NCBI GenBank assembly: GCA_017304675.1
Contig: JAFKLS010000016.1
Location: 434,001-498,000, forward strand
Origin: Sphingobacteriia bacterium
GTDB taxonomy: Bacteria > Bacteroidota > Bacteroidia > Chitinophagales > Chitinophagaceae
Direction of reading: 5' to 3'
Length of the DNA stretch: 64,000 bases
Below, one piece after another: positions 35,244 to 43,982 of this stretch. A program made the position numbers and the translations under genes. The first letter of the stretch is position 1; the number at the start of each line of letters is the position of its first letter. The notes under the pieces were generated by a model, which was not told where the DNA came from, did no database searches, and worked only from the letters and a program-made list of their open reading frames with translations.

Positions 35244-36089
35244 CTATGTTTTGTAAGTGACTTCAATTTTGGTTAATGACCTTTTTCCAACAATTTTCCC
35301 TTCTGTCATTTTGTGATGTTTATTACAAAGCCATAAACCATTTTCTAATTTGTCGCTACCGCCAAATTGGTGAGGTTTGATATGAGCACCTTCAATTTGT
35401 CCATTACAAGGAGTTATTAATATTTTTTTTGGTAACTTCTTTATTGCTATTATTTCGCATTGCTTTTCTATTTTTTTCAAGCTACGATTTAAAGAAGCAT
35501 CACGCTTAAACAAAGGTTTGCTTGGATAAAGCCACATGAATAATTCCCAAGTCAAATCTATAATTCCATCAATATCATTCTCTTTAAAATTGTCGGCAAT
35601 AGCAAATGAAAAGATATTGCCTAGCCCAAAGACTGATGAATTATTTTTTGAAAATAAACTTTTAGCGAATCCGCTTTCTTCAATTTTGTCTATTAATTTT
35701 AAGAAGGTGTTTATTTCTTGTTCTGAAATTGATTCTTTTTGCCCTTTGAATTTATATTCTAGAAAATGTTCGTTACGATATTTGGCTGTATTAATTACAA
35801 TTTGTCTAAAAGATGCATAACTGAAATTATTTTGCAAAAAGGAAAACATTATTGATGTGTGTGTAACATAAAAAAACAGGCAATTCTTATTTGATCTTGT
35901 TTTGAAATATAAGTAACCACTTCTATAACCAGTTTGCCTATTTCTATTCGCTTTTTGAAAATACGAAAATGCCAAATCAATTATAAAGTATTCCTCTCGA
36001 TTTTTTACTTTACGAATTGTCGATTCACGCCCTAATTTACTAGAAACAGATTCTTGAAGCTTTTGAGCTATTTTGGAATTAGTAATCAT
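35244..36089 (-). CDS. HNH endonuclease with unknown N-terminal domain
   Basis: A 281-residue protein. The C-terminal 55 residues form an HNH nuclease: PCNGQIEGAHIKPHQFGGSD, then ENGLWLCNKHHKMTEG, with the catalytic His of AHIKPH and conserved Asn and His. The N-terminal 220 residues are a separate domain (REEYFIIDLAFSYFQKANRN, GYLYFKTRS, WELFMWLYPSKPLF) that I do not recognise; a DNA-sensing or restriction role is a guess. The codon use is visibly more A/T-rich than its neighbours. No methyltransferase is adjacent. A perfect palindrome lies 30 bp upstream of its start. Confidence 0.75.
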   Translation of the reverse strand: MITNSKIAQKLQESVSSKLGRESTIRKVKNREEYFIIDLAFSYFQKANRNRQTGYRSGYLYFKTRSNKNCLFFYVTHTSIMFSFLQNNFSYASFRQIVINTAKYRNEHFLEYKFKGQKESISEQEINTFLKLIDKIEESGFAKSLFSKNNSSVFGLGNIFSFAIADNFKENDIDGIIDLTWELFMWLYPSKPLFKRDASLNRSLKKIEKQCEIIAIKKLPKKILITPCNGQIEGAHIKPHQFGGSDKLENGLWLCNKHHKMTEGKIVGKRSLTKIEVTYKT

Positions 36090-36118
36090 TTAAATATTTA
36101 ACATGAATCCTAAATCTA

Positions 36119-36158
36119 CACATACTTTATCAAATCAATTACTTTGATAAAGTATGTG
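36119..36158. repeat. Perfect 16-bp inverted repeat upstream of HNH gene
   Basis: CACATACTTTATCAAA (36119-36134) is matched exactly in inverted orientation at 36143-36158, around an 8-base spacer. It could be an operator or a hairpin in the HNH mRNA leader. On neither strand is it followed by a T-run, which disfavours a terminator. Confidence 0.85.
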
Positions 36159-36206
36159 TTAGTATTGTCATTCTAAAAAGTTGCAAAGTAACTTAATTTG
36201 GAATCT

Positions 36207-36246
36207 CAGTTTTAAAGCTGAGATGCTGAATCAAGTTCAGCATGAC
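36207..36246. repeat. REP-like double hairpin
   Basis: ATCTCAG/CTGAGAT is followed at once by TGCTGAA/TTCAGCA and GACGAG. This double palindrome with a TGCTGAA-TCAAG-TTCAGCA core looks like the dispersed palindromic repeats common in many bacterial genomes; copy number elsewhere cannot be seen here. Confidence 0.6.
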
Positions 36247-36256
36247 GAGCAAAAAC

Positions 36257-36292
36257 TAAAAAGCACCCAAACTTAATTGAGCGCTTTTATTC
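36257..36292 (-). terminator. Probable terminator of NTF2-like lipoprotein gene
   Basis: AAAAGC and GCTTTT arms with a long loop lie 24 bp after the stop of the lipoprotein gene on the minus strand, with a T-run after the second arm. Confidence 0.45.
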
Positions 36293-36315
36293 TTTACTTA
36301 GTTTGTAAACATTAT

Positions 36316-36870
36316 CTACTTCTTCATCGGTTTAGGGTTCATTTGCATCAGTTGCTCTATGTAAACACATTTACCATCTTTATTGAACAACCAATTTTCG
36401 TTTAGTATAGTAGAATCTTTTTTACCATCTTTCATTTCATCTACTTCTTTACCCCAAACACAAACCCAGGTATCGTCTTTTCCTTTTGTTTTAAGAACAA
36501 CAACAGCATCTACACTGCTTACAGCTGATTTTAAAGTAGCTCTGTGTGCTGCTACCATTGCAATGGCTGAATCTCGTTTCGTGTTTATTTTAGAACCATC
36601 TGCCAGATGCATTGCTACACTGTCGCCAAAAACTCCGGCACTATTAGAAAGAGTTCCATTGTCGTAATCTTTCCAAGCATCCAATACCATTTTAGCATAT
36701 TTGCTATCACCAATTTCAAAGTCAGATGAGTAATTAACCTTGTAAGGTAATGTTACGGAGGTAGCAGTAACAGCTACATCTTTTTTCTCCGTTTCGCCTT
36801 CTTTTTTTTCTTCTTTACATGCAGTTAAAATAGCTGTAACTGCAAGCAGGCCAGCAATTATTTTTTTCAT
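36316..36870 (-). CDS. NTF2-like (SnoaL-type) lipoprotein
   Basis: 184 residues from the ATG at 36870. The longer frame from 37071 overlaps the FadN gene and should be ignored. The N-terminus MKKIIAGLLAVTAILTAC is a lipoprotein signal with lipobox Cys18, followed by a charged linker (KEEKKEGETEKK). The mature domain is NTF2/SnoaL-like: YAKMVLDAWKDYDNGTL, then AVVVLKTKGKDDTWVCVWGKEV and ILNENWLFNKDGKCVYIEQLMQ. Substrate unknown. Cell-envelope location. Confidence 0.83.
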   Translation of the reverse strand: MKKIIAGLLAVTAILTACKEEKKEGETEKKDVAVTATSVTLPYKVNYSSDFEIGDSKYAKMVLDAWKDYDNGTLSNSAGVFGDSVAMHLADGSKINTKRDSAIAMVAAHRATLKSAVSSVDAVVVLKTKGKDDTWVCVWGKEVDEMKDGKKDSTILNENWLFNKDGKCVYIEQLMQMNPKPMKK

Positions 36871-36929
36871 GATTGTTGTTTTTGTATTTAACAAAATAGA
36901 AACTTGAATTGATTTTTGCAATAGGAGAG

Positions 36930-36968
36930 GATAAAAACAAAAACGCCGGCAGTACTGCCGACGTTTTC
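36930..36968 (-). terminator. Terminator of the FadN-type gene
   Basis: A 13-bp stem with one mismatch (36940-36952 with 36955-36967, AT-rich foot) is followed by TTTTTGTTTTT on the minus strand. Confidence 0.82.
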
Positions 36969-37001
36969 TCTCATGTTGATTTATGGCTAAAAGAAAAAAC
37001 T

Positions 37002-39377
37002 TTAATTCCTGATTGGTCTTCCGCTTTTTAAAACACTTTGAATTCTTTCCAATGTTTTTTTCTCTCCACATAAGCTTAAAAAAGCCTCTCTCTCCAAATC
37101 TAATAAATATTGTTCACTTACCAAAGTAGATTCGCTTAAATCTCCACCACACATTACATATGCCAGTTTTTTAGCAACCAATGCATCGTGTGCGGTAGCA
37201 TAATTGGCTCTCTGCATACCATTAATGCCTGCAAGCAAAGCGCCCAATGCCAATCTTCCCATCACTTTTATGTCTTTTCTCTGTTGCGGGGTAGTGTATC
37301 CTGCATTGTATAACTCGGCTACGCTGTTTTTAGCCGCTGCAATTCTTCTTTCAATATTCATCACCACTTCGTCGTGTCCTTTTCTTAAGATACCCATTTC
37401 ATAACCTTCAAAGGCTGAAGTGGCAACTTTTGCTGTAGCAATGGAAAAGAACCTGTCTTTTAATGTAATGGTTTCCGGTTCATCGTTATGTAATTCATCG
37501 CTGGCCCTTAATACAAATTCTTTGGTGCCGCCGCCGCCGGGAATTAATCCTACGCCTAATTCTACGAGGCCAATATAGGTTTCTGCTGCGGCACAAATTT
37601 TATCGGCATGTAAATTCATTTCGCAGCCACCGCCTAAAGTAAGGCCATGCGGTGCAGTAACAACCGGAACGGATGAATAACGTACCCGCATCATGCTATT
37701 TTGAAACATCCTTATGGCCATATCCAGCTCATCATAATCCTGTTCAATAGCATACATAAAAATCATTCCAACATTAGCACCTGCACTAAAATTGGCGCTT
37801 TCGTTGGCAATTACAAGGCCCTTAAATTTTTCTTCGGCAATACCAATGGCTTTGTTTAAACCTTCCAATACCTCGCCACCTATGCTATTCATTTTTGTAT
37901 TCCATTCAAAACCTGCAACATCATCTCCAATATCGTATAACCTGCAAGCGCTATTTTTCCAAACCAATTTATCAGAATAACTGTTTAAAATAATGAATGC
38001 ATCTCCACCGGGTAATGCTTTATATGTTTTTGTTGCAACATCATAATACATTCTTTTTCCATTCTCTACTTTAAAGAATGAATTTGCTCCACTTAAAAGC
38101 ATCTCATCAACCCATGCGGCAACAGCATAGCCAGCGGCTTTCATAGATTCAACCACTTTTGCAACACCTAATACATCCCATGTTTCAAAAGCGCCGATTT
38201 CCCAGCCAAATCCGGCTTTCATCGCATCATCTACCCTGTATATTTCATTTGAAATTTCCGGAATGCGATGAGAAATGTAAGAGAACAGTGAAAAATGAAA
38301 TTGCTGATAAAATGCTCCCGCTTTATCAGTTGCAGCACTTAACAGTTTTATTCGTTGTTTTAAATCGTCAACAGGTTTGGCTGTTTCAAGAGCCGCGAAT
38401 TTTGGTTTTACCCTGGCGGTATATTCCATTGTTGACAAGTTAAGTGTGAGAATTTCTTTACCGCTCTCACTCTTTACTTTTTTAAAGAAGCCTTGCCCTG
38501 TTTTATCTCCCAACCAATTGTTCGCAACAATTTTTTCCAGCCAGGAAGGAATTGTGAAAACATTTTTAGCCTCATCGTTAGGGCAATTATCTGCCACACC
38601 TTTCGCAACTTTTACCAATGTATCAATACCCACTACATCGGCGGTTCTGAAAGTGGCCGATTTGGGCCTGCCAATAATAGGGCCGGTTAATGCATCTACT
38701 TCATCAATCGTTAACCCCAGTTTTTCCATAATGTGAAAAATGCTCATGATGCTGAATACGCCAATTCTATTGGCAATAAATGCAGGAGTATCTTTACACA
38801 ATACGGTTGTTTTTCCTAAGTGCAGATCGCCATAGTGCATTAGGAAGTCTATCACTTCCTGTTTGGTATCGGGTGTTGGTATTACTTCTAATAATCTTAA
38901 ATATCGTGGAGGATTAAAAAAGTGTGTTCCGCAAAATTGTTGTTTAAAGTCTTCGCTTCTTCCCTCACTTAACATATGAATAGGTATTCCCGAAGTATTA
39001 GATGTAATTAAGGTTCCGGGTTTACGGTATTGTTCAACCTGTTCGTAGATAATCTTTTTAATATCCAGTCTTTCAACAACCACTTCAATAATCCAATCAA
39101 CTCCTGCAATCTCTTTCATGTTGTCTGTGAAGTTGCCTGTTGTTATTTTTTTCACAACATCTTTCGTAAATACAGGAGAAGGGTTACTTTTTATGGCTGT
39201 TGTTAAAGCATCGTTCACCAGCTTATTTCTTTCAGAGGGCTTATTGCTTTCTTCTGCACCTTTGGTAAGCATATCTAATAATAGTACCTGTACACCTATT
39301 CCTGCAAAATGGCAGGCAATGCGGCTTCCCATTACACCACTACCCAAAACAGCAACTTTCTTAATAGATCTTTTCAT
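37002..39377 (-). CDS. 3-hydroxyacyl-CoA dehydrogenase/enoyl-CoA hydratase (FadN-type)
   Basis: A 791-residue fused beta-oxidation enzyme. The N-terminal NAD-binding half has VAVLGSGVMGSRIA (residues 9-22), GTHFFNPPRY, and FIANRIGVF. The C-terminal half is an enoyl-CoA hydratase/crotonase fold (LVIANESANFSAGANVG, APHGLTLGGGCEMNLHAD, VELGVGLIPGGGGTKE). Gene order (dehydrogenase first) is that of FadN, not E. coli FadB. The usual FadA/FadE partners are absent next door; the thiolase at 18.7 kb may serve. Confidence 0.93.
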   Translation of the reverse strand: MKRSIKKVAVLGSGVMGSRIACHFAGIGVQVLLLDMLTKGAEESNKPSERNKLVNDALTTAIKSNPSPVFTKDVVKKITTGNFTDNMKEIAGVDWIIEVVVERLDIKKIIYEQVEQYRKPGTLITSNTSGIPIHMLSEGRSEDFKQQFCGTHFFNPPRYLRLLEVIPTPDTKQEVIDFLMHYGDLHLGKTTVLCKDTPAFIANRIGVFSIMSIFHIMEKLGLTIDEVDALTGPIIGRPKSATFRTADVVGIDTLVKVAKGVADNCPNDEAKNVFTIPSWLEKIVANNWLGDKTGQGFFKKVKSESGKEILTLNLSTMEYTARVKPKFAALETAKPVDDLKQRIKLLSAATDKAGAFYQQFHFSLFSYISHRIPEISNEIYRVDDAMKAGFGWEIGAFETWDVLGVAKVVESMKAAGYAVAAWVDEMLLSGANSFFKVENGKRMYYDVATKTYKALPGGDAFIILNSYSDKLVWKNSACRLYDIGDDVAGFEWNTKMNSIGGEVLEGLNKAIGIAEEKFKGLVIANESANFSAGANVGMIFMYAIEQDYDELDMAIRMFQNSMMRVRYSSVPVVTAPHGLTLGGGCEMNLHADKICAAAETYIGLVELGVGLIPGGGGTKEFVLRASDELHNDEPETITLKDRFFSIATAKVATSAFEGYEMGILRKGHDEVVMNIERRIAAAKNSVAELYNAGYTTPQQRKDIKVMGRLALGALLAGINGMQRANYATAHDALVAKKLAYVMCGGDLSESTLVSEQYLLDLEREAFLSLCGEKKTLERIQSVLKSGRPIRN

Positions 39378-39401
39378 ATGATTAAGCTTTTAAGCTGAAA
39401 C

Positions 39402-39433
39402 CAAAACTAAAGAAAAAATAGTTAGTTATGCAA
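39402..39433 (-). promoter_or_regulatory. Candidate promoter of FadN-type gene
   Basis: On the minus strand a TTG (39431-39433) and TAGTTTTG (39402-39409) are separated by 21 bp, matching the Bacteroidota -33/-7 arrangement. The -7 box ends 24 bp before the ATG. Confidence 0.5.
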
Positions 39434-39519
39434 CTATTTTATTTATTAAAATTTTATCAAAGAATTTATGAAATGGATCAAACATCTTACATTCATAGCG
39501 CTTTAATATTGCTTTACAT

Positions 39520-41265
39520 ATGGGAGAATTACAAATAAAAAAACAGTCTAAACATTACGATGCAGTTATTGTAGGATCAGGTGCCGGAGGCGGCATGGCC
39601 ACCTATGTATTGGCCAAAGCAGGATTAAAGGTTTGTTTGTTGGAAGCAGGCCCTAATTTTGATCCCGCAGTACATTCTACACAATTGAAAAATCCATGGG
39701 AATCGCTCAGGAGAGGTGCCAGTACCAAGTTTCGCCCGTTTGGTGATTTTGACGGATGTTATTGGGGTTGGGATATTGATGGTGAGCCCTATACCCATGC
39801 CAACGACACTAAATGGGAATGGTGGCGTGCCCGTATGCTTGGTGGCCGAACCAACCACTGGGGGCGAATATCTTTACGTTTCGGGCCAAAAGATTTTAAG
39901 CGCAGAAGTATTGACGGGCTGGGAGATGACTGGCCAATAGGCTATGAAGATATTAAACCCTATTATGATAAGATTGATAAATTAATCGGCGTTTTTGGAA
40001 GCAACGAAGGGTTAGAGAACGATCCTGATGGCATTTTTCTACCCCCGCCCAAACCACGCCTTCATGAATTATTCATTAAAAAAGCTGCCACAGGTATTGG
40101 CGTTCCCGTTATCCCATCACGCTTATCTATTTTAACCAAGCCACTGGAAAACAATAAAGAACGCGGGCAGTGCTTTTTTTGTGCACAGTGCAACAGAAGT
40201 TGTAAGGTATATGGAGATTTCTCCTCTTCATCAGTATTGGTAAAACCTGCATTGGAAACCGGCAATGTAGACCTTATAACAAATGCTATGGTACGCGAGG
40301 TACTTACCAATAAGGAAGGCTTGGCAACAGGCGTATCTTTTATTAAAAAAGATGAAATGCAGGAATACCAGGTAACCGGAAAAACGATTATTCTTGCTGC
40401 GAGCGCTTGCGAGAGTGCAAGATTGTTGCTGAATTCTAAATCTACACGGCATGCAAATGGGTTGGCGAATACCAGTAATGTAGTTGGAAAATATTTACAT
40501 GATTCTACAGGTGCGGCAATGGGCGGCGTATTGCCACAGTTATTCGACAGGAAAAGATATAATGAAGATGGTGTTGGCGGAATGCATGTGTATACACCAT
40601 GGTGGCTGGATAACAAAAAGTTAGATTTTCCACGCGGTTATCATATTGAATATTGGGGAGGTATGAGCCAGCCTGCCTATGGTTTTGGCTGGGGGATAGA
40701 AAACCAGAACGGTAAGTTTCTGGTAAAAGGAAAACAAAAAGAAGCAGGGGGATACGGTGCTTCGTTGAAAGAAGATTACCGCTTTTTTTATGGTGCCGGT
40801 GTTGGTATGGCTGGCAGGGGAGAAGGTATTGCGAGAGAAGACAGCTATTGTGAAATAGACCCCGGTGTTGTTGATAAATACGGCATCCCGGTATTGCGCT
40901 TTAATACAAAATGGAGCGAGTATGAAATAAAACAGGCCAAACACATGAAAGAAACCTTTAAAGAAATTATGCATGCCATGGGGGCCATTATTACTTGGGG
41001 CGCAGATGATGATGAAAAAAACAATTATGGATTAGCAAACCCGGGCAATATCATTCATGAAGCCGGAACGGTAAGAATGGGTAACGACCCCAAAAGATCT
41101 GCTCTGAATAAATGGTGCCAGGCACATGATTGTAAAAATCTGTTTTGTGTTGACGGAGGGCCTTTTGTAAGCCAGGCCGATAAGAACATTACATGGACGA
41201 TCCTGGCCTTAGCGATGAGAACAAGCGAATACATTATTGATGAGATGAAAAAACAAAATTTATAA
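39520..41265 (+). CDS. GMC-family sugar/alcohol dehydrogenase catalytic subunit with Cys cluster
   Basis: A 581-residue FAD enzyme. The Rossmann motif VGSGAGGGMATYVLAKAG (residues 15-32) binds FAD; a GGRTNHWGR follows. C218, C221, C224 and C228 (CFFCAQCNRSC) form a cluster like the Fe-S site described in FAD glucose dehydrogenases. C-terminal HEAGTVRMG and NITWTILALAMR are family traits. It is followed by a subunit-3 gene, the gluconate/glucose dehydrogenase arrangement, but without a cytochrome c subunit. Substrate unknown. Confidence 0.88.
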   Translation: MGELQIKKQSKHYDAVIVGSGAGGGMATYVLAKAGLKVCLLEAGPNFDPAVHSTQLKNPWESLRRGASTKFRPFGDFDGCYWGWDIDGEPYTHANDTKWEWWRARMLGGRTNHWGRISLRFGPKDFKRRSIDGLGDDWPIGYEDIKPYYDKIDKLIGVFGSNEGLENDPDGIFLPPPKPRLHELFIKKAATGIGVPVIPSRLSILTKPLENNKERGQCFFCAQCNRSCKVYGDFSSSSVLVKPALETGNVDLITNAMVREVLTNKEGLATGVSFIKKDEMQEYQVTGKTIILAASACESARLLLNSKSTRHANGLANTSNVVGKYLHDSTGAAMGGVLPQLFDRKRYNEDGVGGMHVYTPWWLDNKKLDFPRGYHIEYWGGMSQPAYGFGWGIENQNGKFLVKGKQKEAGGYGASLKEDYRFFYGAGVGMAGRGEGIAREDSYCEIDPGVVDKYGIPVLRFNTKWSEYEIKQAKHMKETFKEIMHAMGAIITWGADDDEKNNYGLANPGNIIHEAGTVRMGNDPKRSALNKWCQAHDCKNLFCVDGGPFVSQADKNITWTILALAMRTSEYIIDEMKKQNL

Positions 41266-41267
41266 AC

Positions 41268-41298
41268 GCTAATAGCTACAAGCTAAAATTTAAAGCAT
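41268..41298. repeat. Heptad repeat between GMC and subunit-3 genes
   Basis: GCTAATA, GCTACAA and GCTAAAA start at 41268, 41275 and 41282. The word family resembles the reverse complement of the TAGCTTT array at 2.14 kb. Confidence 0.6.
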
Positions 41299-41302
41299 TT
41301 TT

Positions 41303-41962
41303 ATGGACAGACGTAAATCGATTAAAGCATTGGTGTTGGGAACGGTTTCTACAGGTTTATTGGTTGAAGCGTGCAAAACCAATGAGGTAAAACAACCTGA
41401 TGCCAAAGCTGATGCTTTTACCGGCGCCGACAGGATGCTGGAAGAAAAAGCGGCTTATGAAAAGTTAATGAAGGAGGAAAATTTTTTTACAAGCCATGAA
41501 ATGGATACGATTAAAGTGTTGCAGGATATTATCATCCCTAAAGATGCGGTTAGCGGAAGTGCTACCGATGCCAAAGTGCATGAATTCATTGCTTATATTA
41601 TCAAAGAAAAAACAGAGTTACAAACCCCTTTGCGTGGAGGGTTGAAGTGGCTGGATATGCAAAGTTTGCAACAGTTTGATAAAGTATTTACAGAAGCAGG
41701 CCAACAGCAGCAGATAGAATTAATAGATGCGATTGCCTGGCCTAAAAAAGCTAAAAAAGAAATGGCCCAGGGGGTTGCTTTTTTTAGTTTGATGCGCAAC
41801 CTGGTTGCTACGGGGTTCTATACTTCTGAAATAGGCGTGAAAGATGTGGGTTATATGGGCAACCAACCCAACCAGTGGAACGGTGTACCCGATGAGGTTC
41901 TGAAACAGTATGGATTAAGTTATTCTGAAAAAGAATTACGCGAGTGTGCAAAATACAGTTAA
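41303..41962 (+). CDS. Gluconate 2-dehydrogenase subunit 3-type protein
   Basis: A 219-residue exported protein. The N-terminus DRRKSIKALVLGTVSTGLLVEAC has the paired Arg and short hydrophobic stretch of a Tat-type signal, possibly with a lipobox Cys24. The mature part matches the subunit 3 family (IKVLQDIIIPKDAVSGSATDAKVHEFI, VAFFSLMRNLVATGFYTSEIGVKDVGYMGN). It acts as partner or chaperone of the GMC dehydrogenase 37 bp upstream, possibly carrying it through Tat as a folded complex. Confidence 0.88.
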   Translation: MDRRKSIKALVLGTVSTGLLVEACKTNEVKQPDAKADAFTGADRMLEEKAAYEKLMKEENFFTSHEMDTIKVLQDIIIPKDAVSGSATDAKVHEFIAYIIKEKTELQTPLRGGLKWLDMQSLQQFDKVFTEAGQQQQIELIDAIAWPKKAKKEMAQGVAFFSLMRNLVATGFYTSEIGVKDVGYMGNQPNQWNGVPDEVLKQYGLSYSEKELRECAKYS

Positions 41963-41988
41963 TTGGTGCAAACGGTTTGCAATAATCA

Positions 41989-43917
41989 CTACTTTAAAAT
42001 AACGGTTCCCAAACGGTTGGTAAGTTCTCTTTCTGCCTCTTTGAGTTGCCTGTGTATTTCAATGAACTTCATTTGCTCCTCAAAAGAAGTAGCGGTCTCC
42101 AGGTCTTTCTGATTCTCTTCAAACATCTTTTTTATTTTTTTGAGTTTAAAGTAGTTAATGGTCATTCTTACATCTTCCTGTGCGGTATCCCTGTTTGTTA
42201 TGTTCAAACCTTCTATTTTCTCATCCCACTTCTGGCTCAATTCAAAAGGGAATAAGGTAGCGGTGATTACAAGGTTCCTGATCTTTTCATCCGTATGATA
42301 TAAAAAAGATTTGGTAGTGGGTTCTTCCCCATATTCAAAAGCAGTTTTGTACATAGAGAAAATATGCTCCCAATCAGAATTATCGAAATGAAATTGTTCC
42401 AGTTCTTCAAAAATATATTCAGCCATGGTTTTTTTCTCATCCCAGGCTTTTAAACCATATTCCAGTAAAACTCTGATCACAGCTTTTTCATGCACTTCAT
42501 CTTGCTGTAACAGATCGAGGCTTGTTTCTGAAGTATCGGCGAAAGGTTGATGAGGGGTACCCTTTACATCTTCGAAAGGTAATTTTTTTTCTTCTTTAGC
42601 CAGCTTTTCCCTCTTAAACTTGTTAACAAGATTGGTTAAGCCTGCTTCATCAATTTTAAGAAGAGAAGCGCATTGTTTTATATAATCCTGTTGCCTTGTA
42701 AAATCTTCGGCCTTATTAATCTTACTGAGTGTTTCTGCTATTTGATTAACAATATTACTTTTTTGACCTACATCATTACCTGCTTCTTTCAGCATTACTT
42801 CTAGCTGAAAAAGGATAAAGTCTTTTTTGTTTTGTGCTATAAACTGGTTAAAGACAACAGCCCCTACCTTATTTACATAACTATCGGGGTCTTCTTTATC
42901 GGGTATCAGTACCAGCTTAACATTCAGGCTTTCTTCCAAAGCCATATCTAACCCTCTCAAGGCTGCTTTAATACCTGCTGCATCGCCATCGTAAATAATG
43001 GTAAGGTTATTTGTATATTTTTTTATGGTACGCAACTGATCAACCGTTAAAGATGTGCCACCACTGGCCACAACATTTTCAATACCTGCCTGGTGCAGGC
43101 TAATTACATCAGTATATCCTTCAACCAATAAACACTCGTCTGCCTTATCAATGGCAAGCCTTGCAAAATAAGACCCATATAAAACTTTGCTTTTAATATA
43201 AATTTCATTCTCGGGGGTGTTGATGTATTTAGGCGCTTTATCTGCACTGCCAATTACCCTTGCACCAAAACCAATGACTTTTCCGGTATTGTTATGAATG
43301 GGGAAGATGATCCGGTTGCGATAATTATCAGCCAATTCATTTTCGTTTCTTATAACAACTAACCCCGATTTAACTAATAGCTCTTTATTAAATTGTTGCT
43401 GGATGAGGTGTGTTGCAAGTATATTTTTTGCGGATGGGTTATATCCCAATTGAAACTTTTGAATAATTGGGTCTCTAAAACCTCTTTCCTGTAAATAGGA
43501 GCGTGCAATATTTCTTCCTTCTTCAGATTGATATAACTGTTCGGTAAAAAATTTTTGTGCAGCGTTGTTTATAATATATAAGCTATCTGCTGTAAGTTGT
43601 TGTTGTTTTTGTTCAGGACTGGTTTCTGTTTCTTCTATTTCAATATTATAACGTGTGGCAAGCCATTTTAACGCTTCAACATAACTCAATTTATCGTGCT
43701 CCATTAAAAAAGTGATGGTGTTACCACTTTTTCCGCAACCAAAACATTTGTATAGTTCTTTTGCCGGCGAAACAGTGAAAGAAGGTGTTTTTTCATTGTG
43801 GAAAGGGCAAAGGCCCAGGTAATTGGCCCCCCTTTTTTTTAGTTTCACATATTCGCCTACCACATCAATAATATCAATGCGATTTTTTATTTGTTCTATG
43901 GTTTGTGGGGAAATCAT
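41989..43917 (-). CDS. dnaG: DNA primase
   Basis: A 642-residue primase that makes RNA primers at the replication fork. The CHC2 zinc finger is CPFHNEKTPSF to CFGCGKSG (residues 38-65). The catalytic TOPRIM has VEGYTDVISLHQAG and YDGDAAGIKAAL. The helicase-binding C-terminal domain is present (FEELEQFHFD, YKTAFEYGEE). Length is normal. Divergent from the DeoR regulator with a 65-bp gap. Confidence 0.95.
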   Translation of the reverse strand: MISPQTIEQIKNRIDIIDVVGEYVKLKKRGANYLGLCPFHNEKTPSFTVSPAKELYKCFGCGKSGNTITFLMEHDKLSYVEALKWLATRYNIEIEETETSPEQKQQQLTADSLYIINNAAQKFFTEQLYQSEEGRNIARSYLQERGFRDPIIQKFQLGYNPSAKNILATHLIQQQFNKELLVKSGLVVIRNENELADNYRNRIIFPIHNNTGKVIGFGARVIGSADKAPKYINTPENEIYIKSKVLYGSYFARLAIDKADECLLVEGYTDVISLHQAGIENVVASGGTSLTVDQLRTIKKYTNNLTIIYDGDAAGIKAALRGLDMALEESLNVKLVLIPDKEDPDSYVNKVGAVVFNQFIAQNKKDFILFQLEVMLKEAGNDVGQKSNIVNQIAETLSKINKAEDFTRQQDYIKQCASLLKIDEAGLTNLVNKFKREKLAKEEKKLPFEDVKGTPHQPFADTSETSLDLLQQDEVHEKAVIRVLLEYGLKAWDEKKTMAEYIFEELEQFHFDNSDWEHIFSMYKTAFEYGEEPTTKSFLYHTDEKIRNLVITATLFPFELSQKWDEKIEGLNITNRDTAQEDVRMTINYFKLKKIKKMFEENQKDLETATSFEEQMKFIEIHRQLKEAERELTNRLGTVILK

Positions 43918-43982
43918 TTATAAAGGCGAATATCATTTTTTAATTCCAAATTATGTAATTTGCCCGATGCAAAACTGTACAA

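Noticed and set aside
34864..36089. Toxin-antitoxin pair of HNH endonuclease and DUF2200
   Set aside because: Gene sizes and order do not fit; DUF2200 has no antitoxin features. Only possible co-transcription is supported.
36871..37071. N-terminal extension of the NTF2-like lipoprotein
   Set aside because: Overlaps the FadN coding end and terminator; the ATG at 36870 begins a perfect lipoprotein signal.
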